A stretch of DNA of 64,000 bases from an uncultured Crocinitomix sp. Its GTDB lineage: Bacteria > Bacteroidota > Bacteroidia > Flavobacteriales_D > Crocinitomicaceae. The notes below the pieces were generated by a model. That model did not search any database. It was not told the origin of the DNA and saw only the letters and a list, made by a program, of their open reading frames with translations. Positions 17,669 through 26,565 of the stretch are shown here, in pieces; the first letter of the stretch is position 1; every line of letters starts with the position of its first letter. The position numbers and the translations under genes are program-made. The stretch spans positions 62,001 through 126,000 of the forward strand of contig CAKZON010000069.1 in assembly GCA_937136425.1 (NCBI GenBank), given 5' to 3'.

Positions 17669-18793
17669 TTAGGGCTTGAAAAAAGTTTCAATTCCTCGCC
17701 CCGCAAAATAATCTTTAGACCATTGCACCACTTCTGCTTCGGTATATTGCAGCATTTTTTTATCAATCAAATAACGGATGGCTTTTTTCTCCCTACGAGA
17801 AAGGCCTCCGTCAATCATTATTCCGAAAACAAATAATTGTTGCACACCACGCCGAGTTTCATTCGAAAGCAATTCAATTTCAGTTAAAAAACCTTCATTA
17901 TAAGGTGGCTCTTCTGTTATTACAATTCCAAATTTTTCAAGCAAACTCACGCTCAATAAAAAATGATTGTAATGGAACGAACGTTTTGATTCTGATATTA
18001 ATTGAAGGGTATCATATAAAAACTTTTTAAACTCAGGGTTATCCTTTTGTTCGGCGTAAATAAGATCTGCAAAGCGCTTAACCAATGGTGGTGCCATTAC
18101 TCTAATTCTAGCTTCGTTCATTACCTTGCGTGCACCCCAAATATTCCAAAATGCATAAACTGGCATTCCGGCAAAATCTATCACGGCGCGCAAGGCATAT
18201 CTTCCTAAAGCTTTTTTCACAAGCAGTTTAAAAAGAAAACCACTTACAGCTGCTTTTAAACGCAAAATGGTTTGAAATATGAACACGCCCCACGGGTTTA
18301 ACCCTTCATAAGGGTTTATGCCAATAGATTCTAACTCGTTTTGTTTTTTCTCAAGCCCTACAGCAATTAAAGCATTAATATTATTTTCAAAATTTTGATC
18401 ATTCGGGTTAGGATGTCCACAAGCATGTGCAATTTTTACCACGGCTTTAATATTAGTATAGGTTAAAAACCAAATCTCCAATAAAACAAGCACTAAACTG
18501 TAAATTAAAAACCCTATTTCAAGCGGAATGTAATCTTTATAAATCGGGATCCATACTTGGGTTTCAGGAAAAAGACTAGCCCCAAAAATATGATAAGGTC
18601 CATACAACAAAGCCACCCCTAAAACTCCAGCAATACCCACTTTCCAATAAGTATTCTTCCTGATTTTACTCAGTGCTTTTATTTCAGTTTCAGACAATAA
18701 AAACAATTCATTACCTGCCTGCACAGCACTTATACGACTCAGTTCTTTGGTTGCAAATTTTTCCCAAAAACCTAATTTCTTCTTTTTACTCAT
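17669..18793 (-). CDS. Membrane protein, possibly of the LBF_2804 family
   Basis: A 374-residue protein with two hydrophobic segments at about 50-72 and 93-115, further weak helices around 165-215, and a C-terminal helical domain (residues about 310-365, GIMIDGGLSRREKKAIRYL) resembling a TerB-like tail. The pattern matches my memory of the LBF_2804 family of Bacteroidota and Leptospira, but I am not certain. No catalytic motif is visible. It converges with the DUF4139 gene. Confidence 0.6.
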   Translation of the reverse strand: MSKKKKLGFWEKFATKELSRISAVQAGNELFLLSETEIKALSKIRKNTYWKVGIAGVLGVALLYGPYHIFGASLFPETQVWIPIYKDYIPLEIGFLIYSLVLVLLEIWFLTYTNIKAVVKIAHACGHPNPNDQNFENNINALIAVGLEKKQNELESIGINPYEGLNPWGVFIFQTILRLKAAVSGFLFKLLVKKALGRYALRAVIDFAGMPVYAFWNIWGARKVMNEARIRVMAPPLVKRFADLIYAEQKDNPEFKKFLYDTLQLISESKRSFHYNHFLLSVSLLEKFGIVITEEPPYNEGFLTEIELLSNETRRGVQQLFVFGIMIDGGLSRREKKAIRYLIDKKMLQYTEAEVVQWSKDYFAGRGIETFFKP

Positions 18794-18816
18794 TACACGT
18801 TACTCAATTCCATTCA

Positions 18817-19494
18817 TTATTCCACAGGAGCAGATGGAAGTTGAACATTTTGAGCGTAAGCTACAAAAGATTTTGAAGTGTAGTCATAATAATACAGTTT
18901 TGATTCTCCAGAATTTGGGTTCCAAACCATACACTCGTAATAGGTTTTGTCTTGCGAAGGAACATGGACAGAGGTATAATCCATCATGAAATTTGACGAA
19001 CCTCCAGCTTGAGGTAATGGGTTATTAGGCAACTGAACATTGTCCTCATATGCCTTAAATGTTTTAGTGTCGAAACTGTAAAAATACAATTTTGAAGCTC
19101 CAGTTTCGGCATCCCAAACCATACATTCATAATAGGTTTTATCTTGTGACGGAACATGAACTGAAGTATAATCCATGTGATATTCGGGCGCATCATTATT
19201 GCTATTTGGAAGCGGATTGGACGGCAATTGAACATTGTCTCCATAAGCCTTAAACCTCTTCTCTGAAAAATCGTAAAAATACAATTTTGAATGACCTGTT
19301 TCTGTATCCCAAACAATACATTCATAATAGGTTTTATCTTGCGAAGGAACATGAACTGAAGTATAATCCATTAAGATATATGCATCATTTGAATCCATAA
19401 AATCTGCCGAATAAAAATGACCGGCTTCAACAGCTAATAAATTGCCACTAAACAATAAAAGGGCGAGTAAACTTAATCTTGTAATCAATTTCAT
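18817..19494 (-). CDS. Exported protein with three 60-residue repeats
   Basis: The start is placed at the ATG 19494-19492, giving a signal peptide (MKLITRLSLLALLLFSGNLLA) and 225 residues; the frame could extend to 19539. The mature part is almost wholly three repeats, each starting MDYTSVHVPSQDKTYYEC, continuing with W..E/S-G-SKLY.Y and ending .AY..NVQLP. The strong identity (the first 17 residues are the same in all three) implies recent duplication or strong constraint. No family is known to me. A 16-bp palindrome lies just upstream. Confidence 0.75.
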   Translation of the reverse strand: MKLITRLSLLALLLFSGNLLAVEAGHFYSADFMDSNDAYILMDYTSVHVPSQDKTYYECIVWDTETGHSKLYFYDFSEKRFKAYGDNVQLPSNPLPNSNNDAPEYHMDYTSVHVPSQDKTYYECMVWDAETGASKLYFYSFDTKTFKAYEDNVQLPNNPLPQAGGSSNFMMDYTSVHVPSQDKTYYECMVWNPNSGESKLYYYDYTSKSFVAYAQNVQLPSAPVE

Positions 19495-19522
19495 TTTAAT
19501 TCTTTTGCTATTGCTAAAGTAG

Positions 19523-19538
19523 TGCATTTTAAAATGCA
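19523..19538. promoter_or_regulatory. Perfect 16-bp palindrome, operator candidate
   Basis: TGCATTTTAAAATGCA lies 29 bp upstream of the repeat-protein start, just before a weak minus-strand -7-like TACTTTAG. Its position and symmetry suit a dimeric repressor site. Confidence 0.45.
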
Positions 19539-19637
19539 TGAAACAACTATTTTAGTAAGTACTCAACCCACTTTAGTAATGGACTGATAATTGCTTTTTC
19601 TTACAAGCAATTAAACGTATTTATTATTTTTATAAAA

Positions 19638-21056
19638 ATGATCGACTTGAAGACTTTTATATTTATTATCTGCTTTATTACTAGCCAACTATTTGCACAA
19701 AATTCGTGTGTGCAAAATTTCAAAGAAAAATACAATGCAGGAGAGTATAATAGTGCCATTACAATTAGTCAAAATTGTGCTGAAATAGATGAAAACCCAG
19801 AATTGCTTTACTTTAAAACACGTAGTTTAATGTTTTTGGAGGAGTATGATAAAGCAATCACAAACTACCACACTTTATTAAAAACTGATTCTAATAACGT
19901 AGATTATTTAAACGGGCTTGGTGCAGGTTATTACCTTTCTGATCAAGATGACTCGGCATTTTACTATTATTCACTTGTATTACAACAGGACCCAAACCAC
20001 GTCAATGCTTTAAAAAACCGAACCTTACTTTATGTTAGAAAAAGTGAATTTGAAAAAGCAATTACAGATATTAAAACACTACTTACAATTGAGCCAAATA
20101 ACTCAGATTATTGGGCAGATTTAGGAGATGCTTACTCTTTCTCTGGCATGTATCCTGAATCGCTTGAAGCATATGATAAAGCATTAACCATTAACCCCAA
20201 TAATTCCAATGCATACCTTGGAAAAGCAGAGCATTATTTAAACACTGATGATTACGAAAACGCTATGTTATATGTGGAAAAAGGAATAGACGTAAACCCT
20301 AATGAACCATTACTTTATGAAATAAAGGGAGACATTTACTACTATCAAGATGATCTTCATTTTCAAGATGCTAAAAAGGCCTATTTAAATTCATTTAATC
20401 TGAAAGAAGATGCAGATGTAGCCTATTATATTGGACTTTGCTATGAAGAATTAAGCAATGAGAATCAAGCAATCATTTACTATCAAAAAGCAATAAAATT
20501 GGGCATAGAAGACGCGGATTGTTATGCTGACTTGGCCTATTTATTAATGAATAATGAAGATTATGAGAATGCACTAGACCTGTTGGAAAAAGCCATTAAA
20601 ATTGATGCAGAAGATGACTTTACACATGGTTTAATGGCTGAAATATTTTTAGAGTTAGAGCAATATCAAAAAGCCATTGAATCTTATACCAAAGCAATAG
20701 AATATGACATGGGTTTCAATTGGTATCAAATAGACAGAGGATTAGCCTATGAAATGAATGGAAATTCAGAAGCTGCAATTGCCGACTATACTACTTCTAT
20801 TAATAATAATGTTTACGTAGATGAAGCCTACCTTCTACGATCGAATGCATATCTCAGTCAAAAAAACTATGAATTAGCTAAGGCAGATTTGGATGAATTC
20901 ATAGCCGTGAATGATGACTATGGCATAGCCTTTATGAATCGGGCTGCTTGTCATCATAAACTAGGAAATTCAGTTGCCGCGTGCGAGGACATGCAAAGTG
21001 CTGCATCTCTTGGAGAGGAGGATGCTAAAGCATATATTAAAAAATTCTGCCAATAA
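19638..21056 (+). CDS. Exported tetratricopeptide-repeat protein
   Basis: A 472-residue protein with signal peptide (cleaved near SQLFAQ) and about twelve TPR units from residue 25 to the end, with the usual A/G-8, Y-11, A-20 and P-32 pattern (for example SLEAYDKALTINPNNSNAYLGKAEHYL). TPRs mediate protein-protein contacts, probably in the periplasm. The C-terminus (CEDMQSAASLGEEDAKAYI) is the usual end of Bacteroidota TPR proteins. It stands alone, with no partner in the neighbourhood that I recognise. Confidence 0.88.
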   Translation: MIDLKTFIFIICFITSQLFAQNSCVQNFKEKYNAGEYNSAITISQNCAEIDENPELLYFKTRSLMFLEEYDKAITNYHTLLKTDSNNVDYLNGLGAGYYLSDQDDSAFYYYSLVLQQDPNHVNALKNRTLLYVRKSEFEKAITDIKTLLTIEPNNSDYWADLGDAYSFSGMYPESLEAYDKALTINPNNSNAYLGKAEHYLNTDDYENAMLYVEKGIDVNPNEPLLYEIKGDIYYYQDDLHFQDAKKAYLNSFNLKEDADVAYYIGLCYEELSNENQAIIYYQKAIKLGIEDADCYADLAYLLMNNEDYENALDLLEKAIKIDAEDDFTHGLMAEIFLELEQYQKAIESYTKAIEYDMGFNWYQIDRGLAYEMNGNSEAAIADYTTSINNNVYVDEAYLLRSNAYLSQKNYELAKADLDEFIAVNDDYGIAFMNRAACHHKLGNSVAACEDMQSAASLGEEDAKAYIKKFCQ

Positions 21057-21153
21057 GATAGCAACCTCTATTCTACTCTAAATCCAATCATTAACTACTT
21101 GAATTAATCAACTTATTGATTATCTTAAAGGAATATTAACCTAACTTTTTTTC

Positions 21154-22218
21154 ATGATAAAAGGAAAACGCAGAGCGAATAGAAACACCAATGCTCTTGG
21201 TCCCAAAAAACTCATTTTAAGTTCAGACGATTACGGATTTTCAAAAACCGTAAATCAAGGAATACTCAAAGCCGTGGAACTAGGAACGATCACCTGTGTT
21301 CATGTTTTAATGAATATGGCATCAGAAGAGGACGTTCGCCTATTGGCAAAAACAATTCATAAAGCTGGTAATAAATGCGGCATAGGTTTACACTTAAACA
21401 CAAATTCTGGTCCGTCTTTGTTAAATAAAAAATCTCCTTTGTCGCCCGTTTTAAAAAATAACCGTTATGATTTTTTAGAGTTAGAAGACTTTAGGTTTAA
21501 AGATGTTAAGGTTAATGATGTAGCTGCAGAGCTTTGGGCACAATATCATAAACTAGCCAGCATAATTGGTACTGAAAGAATTGATTCAATCAGTTCGCAT
21601 TACAATATTCACGTGTATAGTAAAGTTTATTTAGGTAATGTGTTACAAATTGCAAAAAGCACTAACATTCCTATCCGCAGCCCGTTACGTTGGGTAACAA
21701 AGATTAAACGTAACAAACTGCCTAAGTATCCTCACGGAAAAAAGATAATGCCCATTACAAAAGAAGGTATAAACGTAGGTTTAAAATTATTTGGTGGAGG
21801 CACATTTAAACAGATGTCTGTGACTTTGCCTACACAAGACAAAAAACTAATCAGTATTAGAAAGCGAATTCGAAAATACGTTAAAACGCCCGACAATTTA
21901 TCTGGACATTGGCTAGGGCAACCAAAAATGGATGCGCTTGAATGGTCTTACGATCAGCTTAAAAAAATGAAAAGAAATGGCTTTTGTACCGAAATTCTTA
22001 TGCATTTATCAGGCTCACCAACCGCCGAAGAGAATGATTACCCAACTACTTATGGAATGAAGAGAAGGTTTAAAGAATTTGAAGTAATAACCTCTCCTGA
22101 AGCGGTTGCCTTTTGCAATAAACTTTATAATGATAATGAAGTGCAATTAGGGTCGTTCAGAAAAGTGTTGCTAGGGCAAGATATTTCATATGACCTTGAT
22201 GCAAACGCTGTGGTCTAA
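21154..22218 (+). CDS. YdjC/ChbG-type carbohydrate deacetylase
   Basis: A 354-residue protein of the YdjC family. Key parts are the N-terminal ILSSDDYGFSKTVNQGI with the DD metal/catalytic pair, CGIGLHLNTNSGP with the histidine, a central ISSHYNIHVY with further candidate metal ligands, and ILMHLSGSP near the end. Family members deacetylate amino sugars or related substrates. The 25 basic residues before the first motif are not a signal peptide, so it is likely cytoplasmic. The substrate is unknown. Confidence 0.85.
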   Translation: MIKGKRRANRNTNALGPKKLILSSDDYGFSKTVNQGILKAVELGTITCVHVLMNMASEEDVRLLAKTIHKAGNKCGIGLHLNTNSGPSLLNKKSPLSPVLKNNRYDFLELEDFRFKDVKVNDVAAELWAQYHKLASIIGTERIDSISSHYNIHVYSKVYLGNVLQIAKSTNIPIRSPLRWVTKIKRNKLPKYPHGKKIMPITKEGINVGLKLFGGGTFKQMSVTLPTQDKKLISIRKRIRKYVKTPDNLSGHWLGQPKMDALEWSYDQLKKMKRNGFCTEILMHLSGSPTAEENDYPTTYGMKRRFKEFEVITSPEAVAFCNKLYNDNEVQLGSFRKVLLGQDISYDLDANAVV

Positions 22219-22239
22219 TATTTGCAAAAATCAATTAGC

Positions 22240-22926
22240 ATGTTCAAGGTCTGTTATTTATCTGTCTTCATAGTATTTGCGAATTCATTGTTTGGACAAG
22301 ATGTCGATTGCGACTCTCTTATTACTGATTATGAATACTATACAAAAGGTGCTGATGACGCATTTTGCAATGGAGTATATGATGCATATAATACAATAAT
22401 TCCTACTCTTTATTATCCAATTAATAACACTTGCCAATTTCAGGCCTATGAAAGGTGGGGCGTAAAACTTGTCGAAATTGATTTAGATTTGAATACACAA
22501 GTCGAAAGGGCATATTATAGTGGCTTTAACAGTGGCAGTAGTGCAAGGATTAAACAAGAAGGAACTATACCTTTTGACTCTTTAGGAATTATCCGTAATA
22601 ATTGGGCTGAACTTGAGGATCATGAAATTATTAAAGAATTAACATCAAGCTTTATTTTTGAACAAGATAGCTTAAGCAATACCATCTTTAGAATTGATAC
22701 AGTAATCCTAGCTTCAAGTATATTTATAGATTTAAAGGGAGTTAAATTCACAGATAAAAGAACAAATTTACAAATTAGCTATAATGATCTTTTACAAGGA
22801 ATAATTCTAGATCGAAACGTCAATGTAACTACGCTATATTTGGAACTTGATTGGACTGAATATGATAATCCAGGAGACGTATGTATCCAAAAATATATTC
22901 CTTATTCAATTCCAATAAAGATTTAA
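22240..22926 (+). CDS. Exported hypothetical protein
   Basis: The start at ATG 22240 (residues MFKVCYLSVFIVFANSLFGQ) gives a signal peptide; an upstream in-frame TTG at 22222 is less likely. The mature protein of about 208 residues has a CDSLITDYEYYTKG start and an acidic, aromatic composition, with no family that I recognise. The next gene starts on its stop codon (TAATG), so the two are coupled. Confidence 0.65.
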   Translation: MFKVCYLSVFIVFANSLFGQDVDCDSLITDYEYYTKGADDAFCNGVYDAYNTIIPTLYYPINNTCQFQAYERWGVKLVEIDLDLNTQVERAYYSGFNSGSSARIKQEGTIPFDSLGIIRNNWAELEDHEIIKELTSSFIFEQDSLSNTIFRIDTVILASSIFIDLKGVKFTDKRTNLQISYNDLLQGIILDRNVNVTTLYLELDWTEYDNPGDVCIQKYIPYSIPIKI

Positions 22927-23441
22927 TGAAAAGGTATTTACTCTTACTTTGCTTTTTTAAGCTCTCGGCTGTATTCGCGCAAGAATTCGATAGCACACAT
23001 TTTGTTGGTTACTGGACAGAAGACTCTTTTATCGTTTCTGATTCTTGCAATCTAGATAGTATTCCAGAGCTTGAAATGTTAAACTTAACGCTAGACGAAT
23101 TTCTTTCAGACAGTTTATTAATTGAAATTATAAAAGATGTAGGAGATAGCACGATTTGGGAATATGAATTTAAAGCCAACGGAACATTTATTGGCAACGG
23201 GTTTTCGTTTTGTAATAATCAAACCCATCAATCTGGTGGTGAATGGGATTACAAAAATGGCCAATTAGCCGTACTACCAAACAATCCTTGTTGGGGAAAA
23301 CCTTCTAACATTGACCAACATTATTATCCCGTCCAATGGATTTCTCCATCCGCTTTTTACGAATGTGGTGAAGAGGGCAAAGGGACTTATGTGATAACGA
23401 TTACCAAAAAAATTCCAAACGGATTAATACCTCCCAACTAG
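22926..23441 (+). CDS. Exported lipocalin-like hypothetical protein
   Basis: The ATG at 22926 overlaps the previous stop by one base and starts a signal peptide (MKRYLLLLCFFKLSAVFAQ); 171 residues. The pattern of FVGYWTEDSF near the N-terminus, WEYEFKANGTFIGNG in the middle and GEWDYKNGQLAV later resembles lipocalin-like small secreted beta-barrels, a fold-level guess only. Function unknown. Confidence 0.65.
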   Translation: MKRYLLLLCFFKLSAVFAQEFDSTHFVGYWTEDSFIVSDSCNLDSIPELEMLNLTLDEFLSDSLLIEIIKDVGDSTIWEYEFKANGTFIGNGFSFCNNQTHQSGGEWDYKNGQLAVLPNNPCWGKPSNIDQHYYPVQWISPSAFYECGEEGKGTYVITITKKIPNGLIPPN

Positions 23442-23492
23442 TCCAATAATTTTCGGCTCAGTTTTTGATAGTTTATCATCAAACACACCCAC

Positions 23493-24134
23493 CTGAAATT
23501 ATTTAGTGTCATACTATTCGTTTTATCTACTTCCTTTGTCTTTGCGCAAAAGGACAGTAATTGGGTGAAAAATAATATGATCATTTCTGTTTCACCTTTG
23601 CATGCCATACAGTTTTTTCATGGGCCATCTGTAAACGCCGGGGTAGAAATAAGAGCCAACAAAAAGTATAGTTTTTATGGTGAATTTGGTAAATACATTC
23701 CTAACTCCATCTTTTCCTCTAATTATGATCAAAAAGGACATTCATTTTTAATTGAAGCAAAACGTTATTTCAAATCAGGTCGCACCTATTTGTCCTTGCA
23801 ATATTTACAAGGGGAACAAAGCTATATTCGAACAGATATTGTTGCTTATGATGAATACTCGGCAGATTATTATGAATATTCTGTAGATAAAAAATTTCAA
23901 GACCTTTCTATTCGTTACGGCGGAGTTTACGTATTTAAAGATCGGTTCACTTTTAATCCTTATATCGGTGTCGGACTGCGACATCATAATGCGGATGTTG
24001 AACTCACTTTTCAGCAAGAAATTGATCGACAGTACGGCGGGTCAGACCTTCCGCACAATTGGCTACACAGAAGCGGAAGTAATTTTTATGCTAAAATGCA
24101 TTTTGGAATGCGTTTCGGAATCAAGGTTTTTTAA
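23493..24134 (+). CDS. Outer-membrane beta-barrel protein with likely CTG start
   Basis: From GTG 23565 the protein would have no signal, but the same frame continues upstream to a CTG at 23493 that begins a good signal peptide (KLFSVILFVLSTSFVFAQ). No ATG, GTG or TTG lies between the upstream TAG (23469) and GTG 23565. With CTG the product has 213 residues. The mature part alternates polar and apolar residues (SFYGEFGKYIP, TYLSLQYLQGEQ, FTFNPYIGVGLRHH) and ends in phenylalanine, as outer-membrane barrels do; a DUF3575-like barrel is possible. Confidence 0.7.
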   Translation: MKLFSVILFVLSTSFVFAQKDSNWVKNNMIISVSPLHAIQFFHGPSVNAGVEIRANKKYSFYGEFGKYIPNSIFSSNYDQKGHSFLIEAKRYFKSGRTYLSLQYLQGEQSYIRTDIVAYDEYSADYYEYSVDKKFQDLSIRYGGVYVFKDRFTFNPYIGVGLRHHNADVELTFQQEIDRQYGGSDLPHNWLHRSGSNFYAKMHFGMRFGIKVF

Positions 24135-24179
24135 AGCATCATTCTTTTTCGTTGTATCTTTAGGTACAAATCTTAGTAC

Positions 24180-24602
24180 ATGAGTAAATTGAATCCTTTC
24201 CATTTGGCAATTCCTGTTTATGATTTAGAAAAATGTCGCCAATTTTATCGAGACGTTTTGCAATGTGAAGAAGGCAGAAGCTCTGATATTTGGGTAGATT
24301 TTAATTTTTACGGCCATCAATTGGTTATTCATAAAAAAGAAGGAAAGCCCCCAGTTGCCGATTCTAATCCTGTAGACGGTAAAAATGTTCCAATTCCTCA
24401 CTTTGGAGTTGTGCTTGATTGGGCAGATTGGGAAAACTTGGCTAACCGACTAAAATCAGTTAATACCACATTTATTATAGAACCATATATTCGGTTTAAA
24501 GGGCAACCTGGCGAACAAGCCACCTTATTTTTTTTAGATCCGGATGGGAATGCTTTAGAATTTAAAGCCTTTAAAGATTTGAACCAACTATTTGCAAAAT
24601 AA
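24180..24602 (+). CDS. VOC superfamily protein (glyoxalase/dioxygenase fold)
   Basis: A 140-residue cytoplasmic protein with the two beta-alpha-beta3 modules of the vicinal oxygen chelate fold. It opens [22 protein letters not shown] (metal-ligand His in FHLA), and the second module ends [15 protein letters not shown] with the ligand Glu. Members include glyoxalases, bleomycin-resistance proteins and extradiol dioxygenases; the substrate cannot be told. The next gene starts 7 bp later. Confidence 0.88.
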   Translation: MSKLNPFHLAIPVYDLEKCRQFYRDVLQCEEGRSSDIWVDFNFYGHQLVIHKKEGKPPVADSNPVDGKNVPIPHFGVVLDWADWENLANRLKSVNTTFIIEPYIRFKGQPGEQATLFFLDPDGNALEFKAFKDLNQLFAK

Positions 24603-24609
24603 TTGAATA

Positions 24610-25104
24610 ATGGAAATTGAAATTCGCCTTGCAACAATCAAAGACTTGGACATTATTTTGGACATTTATAACCATGCTATTAAGCATACCACGGCGGTTT
24701 ATAGCTACAACCCTTATACTCCTGAAATGATGCAAGATTGGTTTGAGGATAAAAAAGCAAATAATTTCCCTGTATACGTTTCTACCGAAAATAATGAAGT
24801 AACAGGTTTTGTTACCTACGGTAAATTTCGCATGCGCCCAGCCTACCAGCACACTGCCGAACATTCAATTTATGTGCATCACAAACACCGCCGCAAAGGC
24901 ATTGCAAAAGCACTCATGCCTTTTATTATTGAAGTTGCACGGCAAAACAATGTTCACACCCTAATTGGCGGAATTGATGCTGAAAATGAAGTAAGCATAC
25001 TATTTCATGAGCAATTTGGTTTTAACAAAGTGGCGCATATTAAAGAGGCTGGCTTTAAGTTTGACAGGTGGTTAGACTTAGTTTTTATGCAACTGATTTT
25101 ATAG
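24610..25104 (+). CDS. GNAT N-acetyltransferase, phosphinothricin acetyltransferase-like
   Basis: A 164-residue GNAT enzyme close to the Pat/MnaT group: IYNHAIKHTTAVYSY near the N-terminus, YQHTAEHSIYVHHKHRRKGIAKAL with the acetyl-CoA pyrophosphate loop, then GGIDAENEVSILFHEQFGF and a terminal FDRWLDLVFMQL. Such enzymes acetylate amino groups of amino-acid-like compounds such as methionine derivatives or phosphinothricin. It lies 7 bp after the VOC gene (probable operon) and overlaps the convergent SRPBCC gene by 6 bp. Confidence 0.9.
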   Translation: MEIEIRLATIKDLDIILDIYNHAIKHTTAVYSYNPYTPEMMQDWFEDKKANNFPVYVSTENNEVTGFVTYGKFRMRPAYQHTAEHSIYVHHKHRRKGIAKALMPFIIEVARQNNVHTLIGGIDAENEVSILFHEQFGFNKVAHIKEAGFKFDRWLDLVFMQLIL

Positions 25105-25683
25105 GTTGTGTTCAACAAGTTGTTTTACATTTTCCAAATTGTCTTTAAATCGCTTGTAAATAGTATAAGATGCCAGATGCATTTTCAATGTTTCAAACCA
25201 TGAAGCTCCATGAGATGCAAAATACAATGAGAATGTAAGTTGCGTCTTATTGGCTGAAATTGCTTCGTAAATTTGCTCTGTTTGCAAGCCACTAATTGGC
25301 GACGCAAAACCTTGCATATTGTAAATTGACAACACTCTATTTTTATTAGGAGTTACGGCTAATATTTCTTCATCCCACAAAATTCCTTCCTCATTTTTGT
25401 TTTTAAAACAACGTCTAATGGATCCTAATTCACCGTCCTTATAAAAGTCTGAATTTAGTGTAGAAATATGATCCACATAGGACGACCAATTAGCTGCATT
25501 ATCAGAATTACCTAAATAATTAAAGACTGTTTCCGCAGGTGCATTAATCTCTACCGTATATTCTACAGATCGATAATCATTGGCTCCTTTTTTTGTAAAA
25601 GGACTAAAAATGACCATTACAACTATTGCCGTAAATAATACTGCAATAAGCCAAAATCCTATTTTTTTTATTTGCTTTAGCAT
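25099..25683 (-). CDS. Membrane-anchored SRPBCC protein
   Basis: The 194-residue protein has a membrane helix at about 9-26 and then a START-like SRPBCC domain opening VEYTVEINAPAETVFNYLGN and ending with a long amphipathic helix (YTIYKRFKDNLENVKQLVE). The family binds hydrophobic ligands in a deep pocket; the ligand is unknown. It is convergent with the GNAT gene. Confidence 0.8.
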   Translation of the reverse strand: MLKQIKKIGFWLIAVLFTAIVVMVIFSPFTKKGANDYRSVEYTVEINAPAETVFNYLGNSDNAANWSSYVDHISTLNSDFYKDGELGSIRRCFKNKNEEGILWDEEILAVTPNKNRVLSIYNMQGFASPISGLQTEQIYEAISANKTQLTFSLYFASHGASWFETLKMHLASYTIYKRFKDNLENVKQLVEHNL

Positions 25684-25826
25684 TTTCCTATTCTAAGATC
25701 AGCAAAAACTTCTAATTTTTAATGCTTAAAATTAATCCTTATTTGAAGCTCCAAAACATCAATTCTATATCTTTAACTAAAAATCTACTCATTATAACCT
25801 CAACCCAACTCCAAAACTAGCACACA

Positions 25827-26471
25827 ATGACTGTTCAAATAAAAGATGTAATTACATACGACAAAGAAAATCACCCAACTAAATCAGATGTTTTAGCTCA
25901 ATTTTTCAAGAAATATCCTAAAAAAAGACCCAAGAAAAAACGTCGCTTTTCTGCTTTGTGGAGAGGTTATACTTGCCGCACAGAAATAACCGACAACAAG
26001 TTGTACATTCGTTCGCTTTCTTTCGTTTCATCAAAACCACATGGCAGTGCACTATATGACAGTTTTAAAAAAACCTTTCCTAATCCTCAAGATCATTTTT
26101 TGGATTGGTTTAGTGGTATTATAATTATTGGCACCGAACCTAATCCGGATCACCCAAACTCGCACAGAGGTTTTCCTATTTACGAAGTCAACCAATTATT
26201 AGAGGTTATTGATGGAACCCTCACTCAAACACGAACCTTTAGTTATGATGAATTAGAAACGTTTAGAAAAAAGCAATTTCAATTATTCAAGTCTACAGAT
26301 GACTTCGTTCAACTAAAAAATGAAGAAATTGCAAGGATCAATAAAGAAAATGAATTGATAAAAAATGCGAGCGAAGAACTCGGTCAGTTTTCTTTAAGAA
26401 CTTTTTCTGAATCCGATTTTGAACACACAATTGAGTTAAGGCTATTCGACTATGTCAAAAAATTCTACTAA
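25827..26471 (+). CDS. Hypothetical protein
   Basis: A 214-residue soluble protein with no signal peptide. A very basic stretch (KKYPKKRPKKKRRFSALWR) lies at 29-47, and a C-terminal helical region at about 145-185 could be a coiled coil. No family recognised. It stands alone between two promoters. Confidence 0.6.
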   Translation: MTVQIKDVITYDKENHPTKSDVLAQFFKKYPKKRPKKKRRFSALWRGYTCRTEITDNKLYIRSLSFVSSKPHGSALYDSFKKTFPNPQDHFLDWFSGIIIIGTEPNPDHPNSHRGFPIYEVNQLLEVIDGTLTQTRTFSYDELETFRKKQFQLFKSTDDFVQLKNEEIARINKENELIKNASEELGQFSLRTFSESDFEHTIELRLFDYVKKFY

Positions 26472-26515
26472 GAACCTCTACTTATACGAACATTATAGGA
26501 CGAAAACCATTCCGT

Positions 26516-26544
26516 TTGAATTAGGAATGATATTTGTAACTTAG
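26516..26544 (+). promoter_or_regulatory. Bacteroidota-type promoter of the DUF4197 gene
   Basis: TTG at 26516-26518, an 18-bp spacer and TAACTTAG at 26537-26544, one mismatch from TAnnTTTG. The ATG follows 21 bases later. Confidence 0.4.
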
Positions 26545-26565
26545 AATAAAACAAAAAACGGATAC

